From assembly GCA_030523715.1 (NCBI GenBank), contig JAUNHY010000004.1:22805-86804 (forward strand): a DNA stretch of 64,000 bases, in the 5' to 3' direction. The notes under the pieces are model-generated. The model had not been told where the DNA came from. It made no database searches and saw nothing but the letters and a program-made list of their open reading frames with translations. The translations under genes and the position numbers were made by a program. Below are positions 40,155 to 48,394 of the stretch, in pieces (position 1 is the first letter of the stretch; every line of letters begins with the position of its first letter). Source of the DNA: Candidatus Saccharimonadota bacterium (GTDB lineage Bacteria > Patescibacteriota > Saccharimonadia > Saccharimonadales > Saccharimonadaceae).

Positions 40155-41996
40155 CTATTTTTTCTTAAGTGCATCGGCGTTAGCGACGAGGCGGAGGCGG
40201 AATGCTTCGCGGGCGGCATCAGCATTATCGTTGTTGCCTTGCCAAGCCTTAAGGGCTGGATCCTGAAGCGCACGGGCGTAAGAGAATGTAACTGGCCACG
40301 GGAATGGACCTTCATTAGTGATGGCCTGGAGATTCTCGGTTGCCTGCTCGACGCTTTGACCACCCGAGAGGAAGACTACGCCAGCTAATTCACTTGGCAC
40401 ATGCATGCGAAGTACTTGTGCCGTGGCATTACCAACTTCTTCTGGCGTGGATTGTTTTTCTTGCTTCTTGCCGGCGAGCACCATATTAACTTTGAGTACA
40501 CAGCCTGGCAAGCTGACATCTTTTTTCTTGAGCTCGGCAAAGAGCTTATCGAGAATACGACCAGTGTATTCAATGTTTTGCTCGATGGTATAATCTCCGT
40601 CATATACTAACTCTGGCTCAACAATTGGCACGATGCCAGCATGTTGACAGTCGGAGGCGTATTGAGCGAGAATTTCAGCATTGCGTTGCATGGCCATTTC
40701 GCTTGGGCTATGATCAGTTACTTCAAAGGCGGCACGCCATTTGGCAAAACGGGCACCCATATGATAGTACTCAGCGAGTCTCTCTGGGAGTCCTTCGAGC
40801 CCCTGTGTGTATTTTTCGTCGGAGCCTTCAAACTCAACTAGGCCTTGGTCTACTTTAATGCCGCTCATGACGCCGCGGCTGGCAAGAAAACTAATGAAAT
40901 CTTGCCCGTCGTCAGCGAGCTGACGGGCGGTTTCGTCGAATAAAATGACGCCATTGACATATTTTTCGAGATCTGGAGTAGTAAAGAAGATATTGCGATA
41001 ATCGCGACGATGCTGTTCGTCGTCTGGAATATTCATGCTTTCAAATTTCTTGTGGATGGAACCGCCAGATTCGTCGGCGGCAAGAATACCTTTACCTGGT
41101 GCCATTAATAGTTTTGCATTGTTCTCTACTTCGAGCATTTTTGGTCCTCTGTCATTAAATTTTTGTACGAGATAATAATCGTCCGCGATACTGCGTTCAA
41201 GTTTTTGGAGACTACTGGTGCTGCCGAGGTTGCTATCCTGGACATTGGCGCGCGCCATCAAGAGGGCTTCGGCGGATGGCTTACCAATCATGCGGGCAGC
41301 TAGAACTGTGGCGGCAATTGTTAAGTGTGAGCTGAGGCGCGTAACGATGTCTTGGCGCGAATCAAGCGTCCACGGCACACGTTTGTTGTGAAATTCGATA
41401 TAATCTTCGCCAATACGAATAATGTCGCGGGCTTTCTGGTCAAAATCAACATCGGTAATGATGATGTCGGCGCGTTCAATCAGGTCGCGCATGTGGTTAC
41501 TGTATTGATTGCTGTGCTCGCCGATAAACAAGGCAAGGCGAGTGTTTTGACTAAGATTGACGAAGCCGAGAATTTCTTCGGCGACTTGTGGGCTAATAAT
41601 GGCAGAACGATCAATATAAATCCAGTCTGGATTGTGATCTGGGATTTTCCAAGTCGTGCGGGCTTTTTCGCTTGGGGTTAAATATGCGACGTTTTCGTCT
41701 TGACAGAGAATGTAGCGATAAGTGGTGTCGATTTCCTTGGCGATAAATTGGCCATCAAGGAAAGTGGCTGGTGTATTAGAGATGCTAGCATTGAGGCCGA
41801 AGCGCGAAAAAACTTCGAGTGAAATGCTGGCGCCGCCGTAGATAGCGACACGGGAATAATATTTATATGCTGACCCATCAAAGGCGATGTCGAGCCATTT
41901 GGTGTTATTTTGGTCGGTTTCGAAGTTATTCTTGCGGTTGTCATAGCGCAAGTAGACGTCCTTCGTGACGTTGCCCACAATCAATACATTCTGCAT
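40155..41996 (-). CDS. PfkB-like sugar kinase domain fused to class I fructose-bisphosphate aldolase
   Basis: Residues ~1-275 resemble a PfkB-type (ribokinase-like) carbohydrate kinase (VLIVGNVTKDVYLRYD, AIYGGASISLEVFSRFGLNASI). The GAGD catalytic motif is not preserved: the equivalent place reads TRLSSHLTIAATVLAARM. Residues ~290-613 are a complete class I aldolase of the plant/animal type: GKGILAADESGGSIHKKF, GIKVDQGLVEF, and the Schiff-base Lys in CVLKVNMVLAGK. The aldolase should cleave fructose-1,6-bisphosphate; the kinase half may be a pseudo-kinase or have altered chemistry. TGC-TATAAT (42003-42008) ends 6 nt before the ATG and overlaps the polA stop codon. Confidence 0.85.
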   Translation of the reverse strand: MQNVLIVGNVTKDVYLRYDNRKNNFETDQNNTKWLDIAFDGSAYKYYSRVAIYGGASISLEVFSRFGLNASISNTPATFLDGQFIAKEIDTTYRYILCQDENVAYLTPSEKARTTWKIPDHNPDWIYIDRSAIISPQVAEEILGFVNLSQNTRLALFIGEHSNQYSNHMRDLIERADIIITDVDFDQKARDIIRIGEDYIEFHNKRVPWTLDSRQDIVTRLSSHLTIAATVLAARMIGKPSAEALLMARANVQDSNLGSTSSLQKLERSIADDYYLVQKFNDRGPKMLEVENNAKLLMAPGKGILAADESGGSIHKKFESMNIPDDEQHRRDYRNIFFTTPDLEKYVNGVILFDETARQLADDGQDFISFLASRGVMSGIKVDQGLVEFEGSDEKYTQGLEGLPERLAEYYHMGARFAKWRAAFEVTDHSPSEMAMQRNAEILAQYASDCQHAGIVPIVEPELVYDGDYTIEQNIEYTGRILDKLFAELKKKDVSLPGCVLKVNMVLAGKKQEKQSTPEEVGNATAQVLRMHVPSELAGVVFLSGGQSVEQATENLQAITNEGPFPWPVTFSYARALQDPALKAWQGNNDNADAAREAFRLRLVANADALKKK

Positions 41997-42003
41997 ATGC
42001 TTA

Positions 42004-44418
42004 TTATAGCACGCCCCAGTCTTTCCCTATCGTAGCGTCTACGGCAAGCTTGACTGGCAATTCTGGCGCAACACTCTCCATCTTTTCGACGAGGAGTTGC
42101 TTTACTTCTTCGACCTGCTGGTCGAAACATTCGATAATGAGCGAATCATGAATCTGGAGGATAATTTTAGCGCCGTCTGGCAGAGCCTTATCAACAGCGA
42201 GCATAGCTTTCTTCATAAGGTCGGCTTCGGTGCCCTGAATTGGCATATTGGCAGCGGCACGTTCAGCGGCAGCACGGACAAGATAATTTGGAGCAGATAA
42301 ATCCGGACATGGGCGACGGCGGCCAAAGAGCGTCTCGACGTATCCATTTTTGCGACCATTTTCGAGGGTTTGGTCGAGATATTTACGAATAGGCGCGCGC
42401 AACTCGAAGTAGCTTTCGATGAATTTTTTAGCCTCATAGAATGTCATGCCGGCGGCATCGGCAAGACCTTTCGGACTCATACCGTAAAGTACGCCAAAAT
42501 TGATTACTTTAGCGGCGCGACGTTGCGCTTTGGTGACCTCCTCCATTGGGACATGAAAAGCGTCCGAGGCTGTCTTGGTGTGGATGTCGAGGCCAGCATT
42601 AAAATCGTCGATGAGCTTTTGGTCTCCAGCTAGTGCGGCGGCAAGACGAAGCTCGAACTGGGCGTAGTCGGCAGAGACAAAACTGCGGCCCTTTTCAGAT
42701 ACGAAACAATTACGAATACGCTTGCCATCGTCGGAACGCACTGGAATGTTTTGGAGATTTGGGCTGAGGCTAGAAAGGCGTCCCGTGGCCGTAACGTCTT
42801 GAGTATAAGTTGTATGGATGCGGTCGTGTTTGTCGGCAAGGGCTGGTAATGGCGTGACATAGGTAGTAAGAAGCTTATTAATTTCGCGATAGCGTTCGAT
42901 CTTGGCGATAATCGGATGTAGTTCGCGCAGTTTATCGAGTTCTTTGGCGCCGGTTGAATAAGCGCGCTGGGTTTTCTTAATTCCCTTCGTTGGCAGTTGG
43001 AGTTTTTCGAAAAGGATAGTGGAAAGCTGAATCGGCGAGTTGATATTAAATGTTTCGCCAGCGAGCTGATATATTTCTTGTTCAATTTGTTGGGTTTCGG
43101 CCGAGAATTCCTTGGCAAGCACGGCGAATCGTTCATGGTCAATCTTAACTCCAGTTTCTTCCATTTTGTATAAGACTGGAATTAGTGGTAGATCGAGTTC
43201 TTCGGCGACTTTTGCGAGTTTCGGAGTGCTCATTAAGCGTTGCTGCTGGTCTATATAATCGCCTTTAGTGTCACTAAGGTCGACCAAACTAAGCTGCGCT
43301 GTGCGTCTGGCGAGCGGATTTAGTAAGAATTCAACTTGGTCTAAATCCCAAAATGGACGACCGCTCAGAATCTCTTGTGCGAGCTTTGGGTGGTCATGCA
43401 TGTCACTTTTGACGTTGTGGCCAATATAAAGATTGTCTGGTATCTTGATTTCTGTTGTGTTTTTTACAACATGTTGAGATTCCGGCTCGGTTATTGTTGT
43501 ATTTTCTATAACATTCTGCGGTTTCTGTAGCTTCTCTTGCGGGAATAGTTTAATGAACTTACGTAATAACGAATTAAACTGAAGTTTCTTGAGTTCGTCG
43601 ACAACTTTTTGGGCGTTAAAATCTGCTAACTTGGTGGCCTGCGGGTCGAATTCTAGTGGTGCGTCAAATTGAATTTGGGCGAGCCGCTTACTAATGAAGG
43701 CTAATTCTCTGCCGTCAATGAGTTTGCGTCCGGTTGCGCCAGTTATTTCGTCGATATGTTCATAGACACCTTCGAGGGTGCCGTATTCTTGGAGTAACTT
43801 GACGGCTCCCTTCTCGCCTATGCCTGGTACGCCCGGAATATTATCAGAAGAGTCGCCTTTGAGTGCTTTAAGATCGAGGAATTGAGCCTGCTTTAGGCCG
43901 TACTTTTTCTCTACGGCTGCGATGTCGAATTGCGAAACATCAGAAAAGCCGCGTTTAAGTTGGTACATTTTAATGTGCTCGTCTACGATTTGGAGCATGT
44001 CGAGGTCGCCGGAAATAATTTCTGCGCGCACGCCGGCCGTCTGAGCTTTGCGAGCAAGCGTACCAATAATATCGTCGGCTTCATAATCGTCGAATTCGTA
44101 AAGTGGAATATGAAAAGCTTCAAGAAGTTCCATGAGGTAAGGAATTTGGGCGTAAAAATCTGGCGGAGCAGGTTTGCGATTAGCCTTATAGTCCGGATAA
44201 ATTTCGCGACGACGGCGGATGTTGGTTTTGGACTTGTCCCACGCTACGGCGATGTATTCCGGCTGTAATTTCTCAATAATTTCTATGAGCATGCTAGCGA
44301 AGCCATAAACACCACCCGTTGGTGTGCCGTCTGGGAGCGACAGGTGCCCCATGGCATAGTAACCACGATAAAATACGCTTTTGCCGTCGATGATTGTCAA
44401 ATTTTCGCGTTCGTCCAT
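42004..44418 (-). CDS. polA: DNA polymerase I
   Basis: An 804-aa family A polymerase. The N-terminal 5'-nuclease domain is intact (ATIIDG-type start LTIIDGKSVFYRGYYAM, DYEADDIIGTLA, GDSSDNIPGVPGIGEKGA). The 3'-5' exonuclease domain is short and lacks its acidic residues, so proofreading is unlikely. Polymerase motif A is DYAQFELRLAAALAGD, motif B RRAAKVINFGVLYGMS. Motif C is QIHDSLIIE, with the catalytic Asp kept but the next Glu (E883 in E. coli) replaced by Ser. TGC-TATACT (44425-44430) ends 6 nt before the ATG; leaderless. Confidence 0.96.
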   Translation of the reverse strand: MDERENLTIIDGKSVFYRGYYAMGHLSLPDGTPTGGVYGFASMLIEIIEKLQPEYIAVAWDKSKTNIRRRREIYPDYKANRKPAPPDFYAQIPYLMELLEAFHIPLYEFDDYEADDIIGTLARKAQTAGVRAEIISGDLDMLQIVDEHIKMYQLKRGFSDVSQFDIAAVEKKYGLKQAQFLDLKALKGDSSDNIPGVPGIGEKGAVKLLQEYGTLEGVYEHIDEITGATGRKLIDGRELAFISKRLAQIQFDAPLEFDPQATKLADFNAQKVVDELKKLQFNSLLRKFIKLFPQEKLQKPQNVIENTTITEPESQHVVKNTTEIKIPDNLYIGHNVKSDMHDHPKLAQEILSGRPFWDLDQVEFLLNPLARRTAQLSLVDLSDTKGDYIDQQQRLMSTPKLAKVAEELDLPLIPVLYKMEETGVKIDHERFAVLAKEFSAETQQIEQEIYQLAGETFNINSPIQLSTILFEKLQLPTKGIKKTQRAYSTGAKELDKLRELHPIIAKIERYREINKLLTTYVTPLPALADKHDRIHTTYTQDVTATGRLSSLSPNLQNIPVRSDDGKRIRNCFVSEKGRSFVSADYAQFELRLAAALAGDQKLIDDFNAGLDIHTKTASDAFHVPMEEVTKAQRRAAKVINFGVLYGMSPKGLADAAGMTFYEAKKFIESYFELRAPIRKYLDQTLENGRKNGYVETLFGRRRPCPDLSAPNYLVRAAAERAAANMPIQGTEADLMKKAMLAVDKALPDGAKIILQIHDSLIIECFDQQVEEVKQLLVEKMESVAPELPVKLAVDATIGKDWGVL

Positions 44419-44479
44419 AAAAATAGTATAGCATCTCTTAAACTTTGCATTTTTTTGCTTATGTTTATATATTTAAAGT

Positions 44480-44755
44480 ATGAAGAAGAAAAGCGATGGT
44501 CCAAAATTTAGTAAAAATGTGGTGATTTGGTATCACACGATTATAATGGCATTGATGGCGGTGGCGTTTTTGGTATACTTTGGTATTCGCGCATACGAAA
44601 TTCGAACAAGCTGTGGTCTTGAGAGTTGTCCAGATGGGCCGGCTATTACTTTGTTGATGCAGGCGCGTACAGAGGCGATGATTTCCTTTGGCTTCGGCAT
44701 GGCGTTCTTGATTGGCGCATTGACTTATAATCATACGAAGCGTTTTATTGGATAA
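44480..44755 (+). CDS. Small two-helix membrane protein (91 aa)
   Basis: Not recognised. A basic N-terminus (MKKKSDGPK) leads to helix one (~17-37), a short outer loop with a Cys pair (TSCGLESCPDG), and helix two (~64-82), ending in a basic tail. The Cys pair suggests a disulfide outside. TTGCAT-17-TATATT puts +1 on the A of the ATG (leaderless). It diverges from polA and has its own terminator. Confidence 0.7.
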   Translation: MKKKSDGPKFSKNVVIWYHTIIMALMAVAFLVYFGIRAYEIRTSCGLESCPDGPAITLLMQARTEAMISFGFGMAFLIGALTYNHTKRFIG

Positions 44756-44762
44756 GAAAGTA

Positions 44763-44791
44763 GGCCGGCGCTGGTTTGCGTCGGCCTTTTT
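44763..44791 (+). terminator. Terminator of the 91-aa membrane protein gene
   Basis: GGCCG...CGGCC hairpin followed by TTTTTG. Confidence 0.8.
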
Positions 44792-44796
44792 GTTGA

Positions 44797-45150
44797 TTAT
44801 CTATAAGCTACGGGTTCACCGAAGAAGCGGATGCTTTCGACCTGGTAGGCCTGAATAAAAGACGACGTCTCGTCGGTTGCCTTTTCGGTGAGGATTGTAG
44901 GAATGCTTGCTGCAAGCTGGCACATATGTTTGCCGCCATCCTTGCGAACGAAATTGTAGAGATTGGGATATTCCTCGGCGTAATCGTTAGCGTGATTACG
45001 AACGTCGAAAGTGGCGTTGAGGATGATCTGGGCCATATCGGCGGCGGCCAGATCGCGGTAAGGCAGTAATTGAGCCACCAATCTCGCAAAATCGTTTAGC
45101 GCGGGCGAATCGCTATTTGCGCCCATTAAAATATCTTTAATTTCTAGCAT
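44797..45150 (-). CDS. Hypothetical protein (117 aa)
   Basis: Not recognised. A soluble helical protein (LNDFARLVAQLLPYRDLAAA, MAQIILNATFDVRNHANDY) without membrane segments. It has an excellent AAAAGGAGG ribosome site 7 nt before the ATG and a TTGCTT-17-TAAGAT promoter about 90 bp upstream. Its leader holds a GC-rich hairpin (CGCTC...GAGCG). Codon choice resembles the Shine-Dalgarno gene set. Confidence 0.7.
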   Translation of the reverse strand: MLEIKDILMGANSDSPALNDFARLVAQLLPYRDLAAADMAQIILNATFDVRNHANDYAEEYPNLYNFVRKDGGKHMCQLAASIPTILTEKATDETSSFIQAYQVESIRFFGEPVAYR

Positions 45151-45241
45151 ATAGTTCCTCCTTTTCTGCTAGTCTTTCAGATATCTTGCTAGATAATCCG
45201 AAGGTTCGACCTCGCTCTCCCGCGAGCGAAGGTAGAGTGTT

Positions 45242-45270
45242 ATCTTAACAGCTTTTTCTGTCTTAAGCAA
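45242..45270 (-). promoter_or_regulatory. Promoter of the 117-aa gene
   Basis: Minus strand TTGCTT (45265-45270), 17-bp spacer, TAAGAT (45242-45247). It lies just past the dinB stop codon. Confidence 0.6.
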
Positions 45271-45279
45271 GCATGAGCA

Positions 45280-46500
45280 TTATGTAATGGAATGGTCGAG
45301 ATAGCGAACGGAACCAAAAGGAATTTTAGTTTTGACATGGTCGGTGCCCATGCTGCGAGCAGAATGAACAGTGCGTGCGCCGAAACGAAGATTTATTTTA
45401 TCGATGGCAGTGCAGATATTTTGGGCGCGCTCAATTCTTTCTTGCTCGAAGCAGAGTTGTGCTTCCGGGTGGTTTTGGAGTTTATACAAAGTAACACCGA
45501 TAATACGTACCGGTGATGGCAGCGCGTCAAAAAGTTGCATTACGACGCGGCAAATATCTGCGTCGGTATTAATGACATTCTTGAGAATAATAGACTTATG
45601 CGAGTAAATATCGTCGTAGCCATAGGTCCAGACAAAGACGCCACGTGCATAAAGTTCTTTGCTGCGCAAACGGTAGCCAACATCTTCGGCGAGATGGAAA
45701 ATGCGCGCGGAAGTCTCTTCGCGAGTGAGGAGTTTGCTTTCGAGTACATATTGGCGCCCGACGGATTTGATACCGTAGAGGACGTCGTCGACTTCGATGC
45801 CTCGAAGGCGGCGGTACCATTTGCTGCCGTCGATACTTTTGCAAACGAGTTTAACGAGAGTTTCTTCGTCTGCGTCAAGAAATTGAAGTGGCGTATAGAT
45901 ACTGACGGCGTTGAGACGACGCTCCATGCGCACATTAATGCCTGGCAGATCGGTGAGTTTAAGGGTGGCGAATATGTCGCGTTGATTTTTGGGCGTGATT
46001 TCATCGAGGCCATCCGGTTTATGGAGCTCGCCGGCGAGCTTAGCGAGAAAGCGATTGCTGGCAATGCCGACATTACAACGCATCCAATCGCCGACTTCGG
46101 TGAGGAGGCGCTGCTTGATTTCGTAGCCAATCTCATAACGATTTCGCTCTTTAATATGCGGCGGCGCCTCGGCAAGATCGATAATACCTTCGTCGATAGA
46201 CTTCATGACAACATTGGCGGAATAGTCCTGCATGATGCGTTTGAGTTTTTCGTGCACAAAAATGTATTTGTCTGGCTCGGTCTCGGCAAAAATCAGATTT
46301 TTACAGAGTGCCTCGGCCTCCATGCGGCGCATGCCAACCTTGACTCCGCGTGCTTTTGCCTCATAGCTGGCGGCAATAATACAGGCGTTTGGCGTAATGC
46401 GATTAGTGATGGCGACGGGGCGCCCGCGTAGCATGGGGCGAGCCTGCTGCTCAATAGTGGCAAAGCAAGAATTGAGATCGATGTATAAGATATCATTCAT
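45280..46500 (-). CDS. dinB: Y-family translesion DNA polymerase (DinB/UmuC-like)
   Basis: A 406-aa error-prone polymerase. First acidic motif ILYIDLNSCFATIEQQ, second SIDEGIIDL (the SxDE catalytic pair), HhH region KLTDLPGINVRMERRLNAV, and a C-terminal little-finger domain of about 110 aa. It should copy past damaged bases. ATG 46500 is chosen over a TTG at 46515 because GAAGG is 8 nt upstream. It overlaps the stop of the preceding small gene by 8 nt, so the two are translationally coupled. Family is sure; Pol IV versus UvrX/YqjW type is not. Confidence 0.9.
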   Translation of the reverse strand: MNDILYIDLNSCFATIEQQARPMLRGRPVAITNRITPNACIIAASYEAKARGVKVGMRRMEAEALCKNLIFAETEPDKYIFVHEKLKRIMQDYSANVVMKSIDEGIIDLAEAPPHIKERNRYEIGYEIKQRLLTEVGDWMRCNVGIASNRFLAKLAGELHKPDGLDEITPKNQRDIFATLKLTDLPGINVRMERRLNAVSIYTPLQFLDADEETLVKLVCKSIDGSKWYRRLRGIEVDDVLYGIKSVGRQYVLESKLLTREETSARIFHLAEDVGYRLRSKELYARGVFVWTYGYDDIYSHKSIILKNVINTDADICRVVMQLFDALPSPVRIIGVTLYKLQNHPEAQLCFEQERIERAQNICTAIDKINLRFGARTVHSARSMGTDHVKTKIPFGSVRYLDHSIT

Positions 46501-46756
46501 AATGATCGCCTTCAAATTCGAGATACCAGTTAAGCGCTTCTGTATCGAAAGCTAAACGATAATCGGTGGCGCCATCGGTAACATCGAAAGCAAAAGTAGT
46601 CTTAAGCCCATCATATTTAGGATGCACGAGGCCAATTTGGGCGATTTGCACTTCTCTGCCGCTTGAGGTGCGAAAAGCCAGCGGCCGGCAATGCCCCAAA
46701 AAATTTCTAGAGAAGGTGGCATCGACGTCGATAATTTCATGTAAGTTTTGATTCAT
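46493..46756 (-). CDS. Small partner protein encoded before dinB (87 aa)
   Basis: Not recognised. A short beta-rich protein (LAFRTSSGREVQIAQIGLVH, TFAFDVTDGATDYRLAFDTEALNWYLEF in parts) with an acidic end. ATG 46756 is chosen because GAGGAT lies 6 nt before it; the longer frame to 46846 has no site. In Firmicutes UvrX-type polymerases are preceded by the small YolD protein; the position here is the same but I cannot see YolD sequence similarity. A cofactor or regulator of the polymerase is a reasonable guess. Confidence 0.65.
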   Translation of the reverse strand: MNQNLHEIIDVDATFSRNFLGHCRPLAFRTSSGREVQIAQIGLVHPKYDGLKTTFAFDVTDGATDYRLAFDTEALNWYLEFEGDHYE

Positions 46757-46794
46757 AAAAATCCTCTGCGAATTAGCGTTTATAAGATGTATTT

Positions 46795-46811
46795 GACGCA
46801 ATATTGGCGTC
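46795..46811. promoter_or_regulatory. Palindrome upstream of the dinB operon
   Basis: GACGCAATATTGGCGTC is a 17-bp near-perfect palindrome about 40 bp before the first gene of the dinB operon, just upstream of a -10-like TATAAA. It is a candidate operator, possibly for damage control, but does not match the LexA boxes I know. Confidence 0.4.
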
Positions 46812-46930
46812 GGATAAATATGAATCTGAGTCAGGGGCCGAAGCATGACTCGATTAGTATTAGTATAGCAAAATTAGCTAAAAAGTGACAATCGCGGGCG
46901 TAAATAACAGAGGTATAAGCATAAGCATAC

Positions 46931-46959
46931 TTGACAAAAATGGACAAGTGTGGTATAAT
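46931..46959 (+). promoter_or_regulatory. Promoter of the first L,D-transpeptidase gene
   Basis: TTGACA (46931-46936), 17 bp, TATAAT (46954-46959), with CTTG-N11-CAAG over the -35 and spacer and TGTGG before the -10. The leader is about 65 nt. Confidence 0.85.
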
Positions 46960-47031
46960 GGAATCATACTATCGTTTGGGCGGGAAATGAAGCACATTAA
47001 AGTCTGAACAGAAAAATATGGGGGTGTTCTC

Positions 47032-47826
47032 TTGAATAAAGCAAAAATCGGTTATTGGGGTATGGCAATTTTGATTTTCATCGCGTTTATTATCCTTGTG
47101 ATGTCGCCGAAAATCGTGGCGGCTTACGCGGAATCTAACGCGCCGGAAGCTGAGCCTACCACAGAGGTAGAAGAAATTCTGGAAGCAGTGCCTATCATGG
47201 GCGATGTTCTTCCGATTATGCAAGCCGCAGAGGCGGCAACGCCACAGCAAATGTATGTCCTGGGGGATCATGTTTGGGTACGCTCGCAGCCGAGTGCTAC
47301 CGAAGGAAATCGCATCGAGATGCGTCAGGCTGGCGAAATCGTCACTGTTACGAGTAAAACCGGCGAATGGTGCCAGATTGGCGAGAATCAGTACATGCAC
47401 GAAAGCATGTTGACCGCGAATCGGTCCGACATCGTGGAGCATTTCCTGGAAAACTACCAGGACCTGATTGTCGTCGATATTAGCGCGCAGCACGTAACCT
47501 ACTATTGGTACGGCGAAGCGGTTGCCGAGGGTGATTGTGTCACTGGCGATGCCTATGCCTCACCGACGCCGATTGGCCTGTATCCGTGCGGAACCAAGGA
47601 TAATGATTTCGATATGAATCATAATCCGGCGACTCATGTACAATGGGCCACGTATTTTAATCAGCGTATTGCCCTGCACGATGCAGACAACTGGCGGAGT
47701 GCCTATGGTGGCAGCATTTATCAAGGGAGCGGATCGCATGGTTGCGTGAATGTGGGCGTTGAGCTCGCAAAATATGTTTATGATCATGCGCGCATGGGCT
47801 ACACTTATTTCTTAGTTCTTCCCTGA
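47032..47826 (+). CDS. L,D-transpeptidase (YkuD) with SH3b domain
   Basis: A 264-aa exported enzyme. An N-terminal membrane segment (residues ~8-26), a Glu-rich linker (~36-70), one SH3b domain (~72-126, VWVRSQPSATEGN), and a YkuD domain (~140-264) with the catalytic HDADNW...SGSHGCVNVG; the nucleophile is C238. It should cross-link peptidoglycan stems (3-3 bonds) or attach proteins. The start is TTG, supported by GGGGGTG 7 nt upstream. It is a paralogue of the next L,D-transpeptidase, with nearly the same promoter. Confidence 0.93.
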   Translation: MNKAKIGYWGMAILIFIAFIILVMSPKIVAAYAESNAPEAEPTTEVEEILEAVPIMGDVLPIMQAAEAATPQQMYVLGDHVWVRSQPSATEGNRIEMRQAGEIVTVTSKTGEWCQIGENQYMHESMLTANRSDIVEHFLENYQDLIVVDISAQHVTYYWYGEAVAEGDCVTGDAYASPTPIGLYPCGTKDNDFDMNHNPATHVQWATYFNQRIALHDADNWRSAYGGSIYQGSGSHGCVNVGVELAKYVYDHARMGYTYFLVLP

Positions 47827-47844
47827 TTTTTCTGTCAGTCAACC

Positions 47845-47874
47845 GCGCCTGGATTCGTCCGGGCGCATTTTTTG
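47845..47874 (+). terminator. Terminator of the first L,D-transpeptidase gene
   Basis: GCGCCTGGA-TTCG-TCCGGGCGC followed by a T-run. Confidence 0.9.
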
Positions 47875-47877
47875 TCT

Positions 47878-47924
47878 GCAAAAATGCTCGTCCTCGATGC
47901 GCGAATGGGCGCAGGGCGAGCATT
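47878..47924 (-). terminator. Terminator of the small zinc-finger gene
   Basis: AATGCTCG ... CGAGCATT with T5 on the minus strand. Confidence 0.7.
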
Positions 47925-47959
47925 AAAGGCGGGCGAATGGGCCCAATGGTGGCAGGCGG

Positions 47960-48181
47960 TTAAGCCTTGCCGGTACCATTGCAATGGGGACAGGGCGTCT
48001 CGGGGCCGAAGAGATGGGTAATTCGGCCGGTACCATTGCAATGGGTGCAGGTCGGTCTGCCGTTGCCGAATGGGCGATAGCCGGTGGCTCCCAGGTAGGA
48101 AGCACAGTTATCGCACAGACCATCGCGACAATAGGTCAGGCGACCGCAGCGCGAGCATCTCATGTAGAGTGGTGCCGCCAT
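47960..48181 (-). CDS. Small zinc-finger protein with DnaJ-type CxxCxGxG repeats (73 aa)
   Basis: The N-terminal half has CSRCGRLTYCRDGLCDNC, a zinc-ribbon-like set of Cys. The C-terminal half has two copies of a DnaJ-type motif, CTHCNGTGRI and CPHCNGTGKA. It has no J domain. It may bind zinc and unfolded protein or RNA. ATG 48181 is chosen because AAAGGAGG is 9 nt upstream. A consensus promoter and a terminator frame it. It sits on the opposite strand between the two L,D-transpeptidase genes. Confidence 0.8.
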   Translation of the reverse strand: MAAPLYMRCSRCGRLTYCRDGLCDNCASYLGATGYRPFGNGRPTCTHCNGTGRITHLFGPETPCPHCNGTGKA

Positions 48182-48222
48182 CCATATCACCTCCTTTGGT
48201 TGGAATGAACAAAACTTGTTGA

Positions 48223-48251
48223 ATTATAGCATCGTTTACCTCTTTGGTCAA
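48223..48251 (-). promoter_or_regulatory. Promoter of the small zinc-finger gene
   Basis: Minus strand TTGACC (48246-48251), 17 bp, TGC-TATAAT (48223-48228). Confidence 0.8.
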
Positions 48252-48297
48252 TAATCTATAGGCGATGCTTTAAGGTGTTTAAAAAGCATAAGCACTC

Positions 48298-48326
48298 TTG
48301 ACAAAAAATGGCAAGTGTGGTATAAT
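48298..48326 (+). promoter_or_regulatory. Promoter of the second L,D-transpeptidase gene
   Basis: TTGACA (48298-48303), 17 bp, TATAAT (48321-48326), with the same CTTG-N11-CAAG and TGTGG as the promoter at 46931. Confidence 0.85.
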
Positions 48327-48394
48327 GGAATTGTGTCTGTTAAAAAATCGGACGGACAAGCATCTTGAGAACCTATGAAAGGGGTTTTGGAAAC

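Noticed and set aside
45535..46431. A 298-codon plus-strand frame opposite dinB
   Set aside because: It is an antisense shadow. The minus strand carries clear Y-family polymerase motifs and a coupled start; the plus frame has no motif, promoter or ribosome site.
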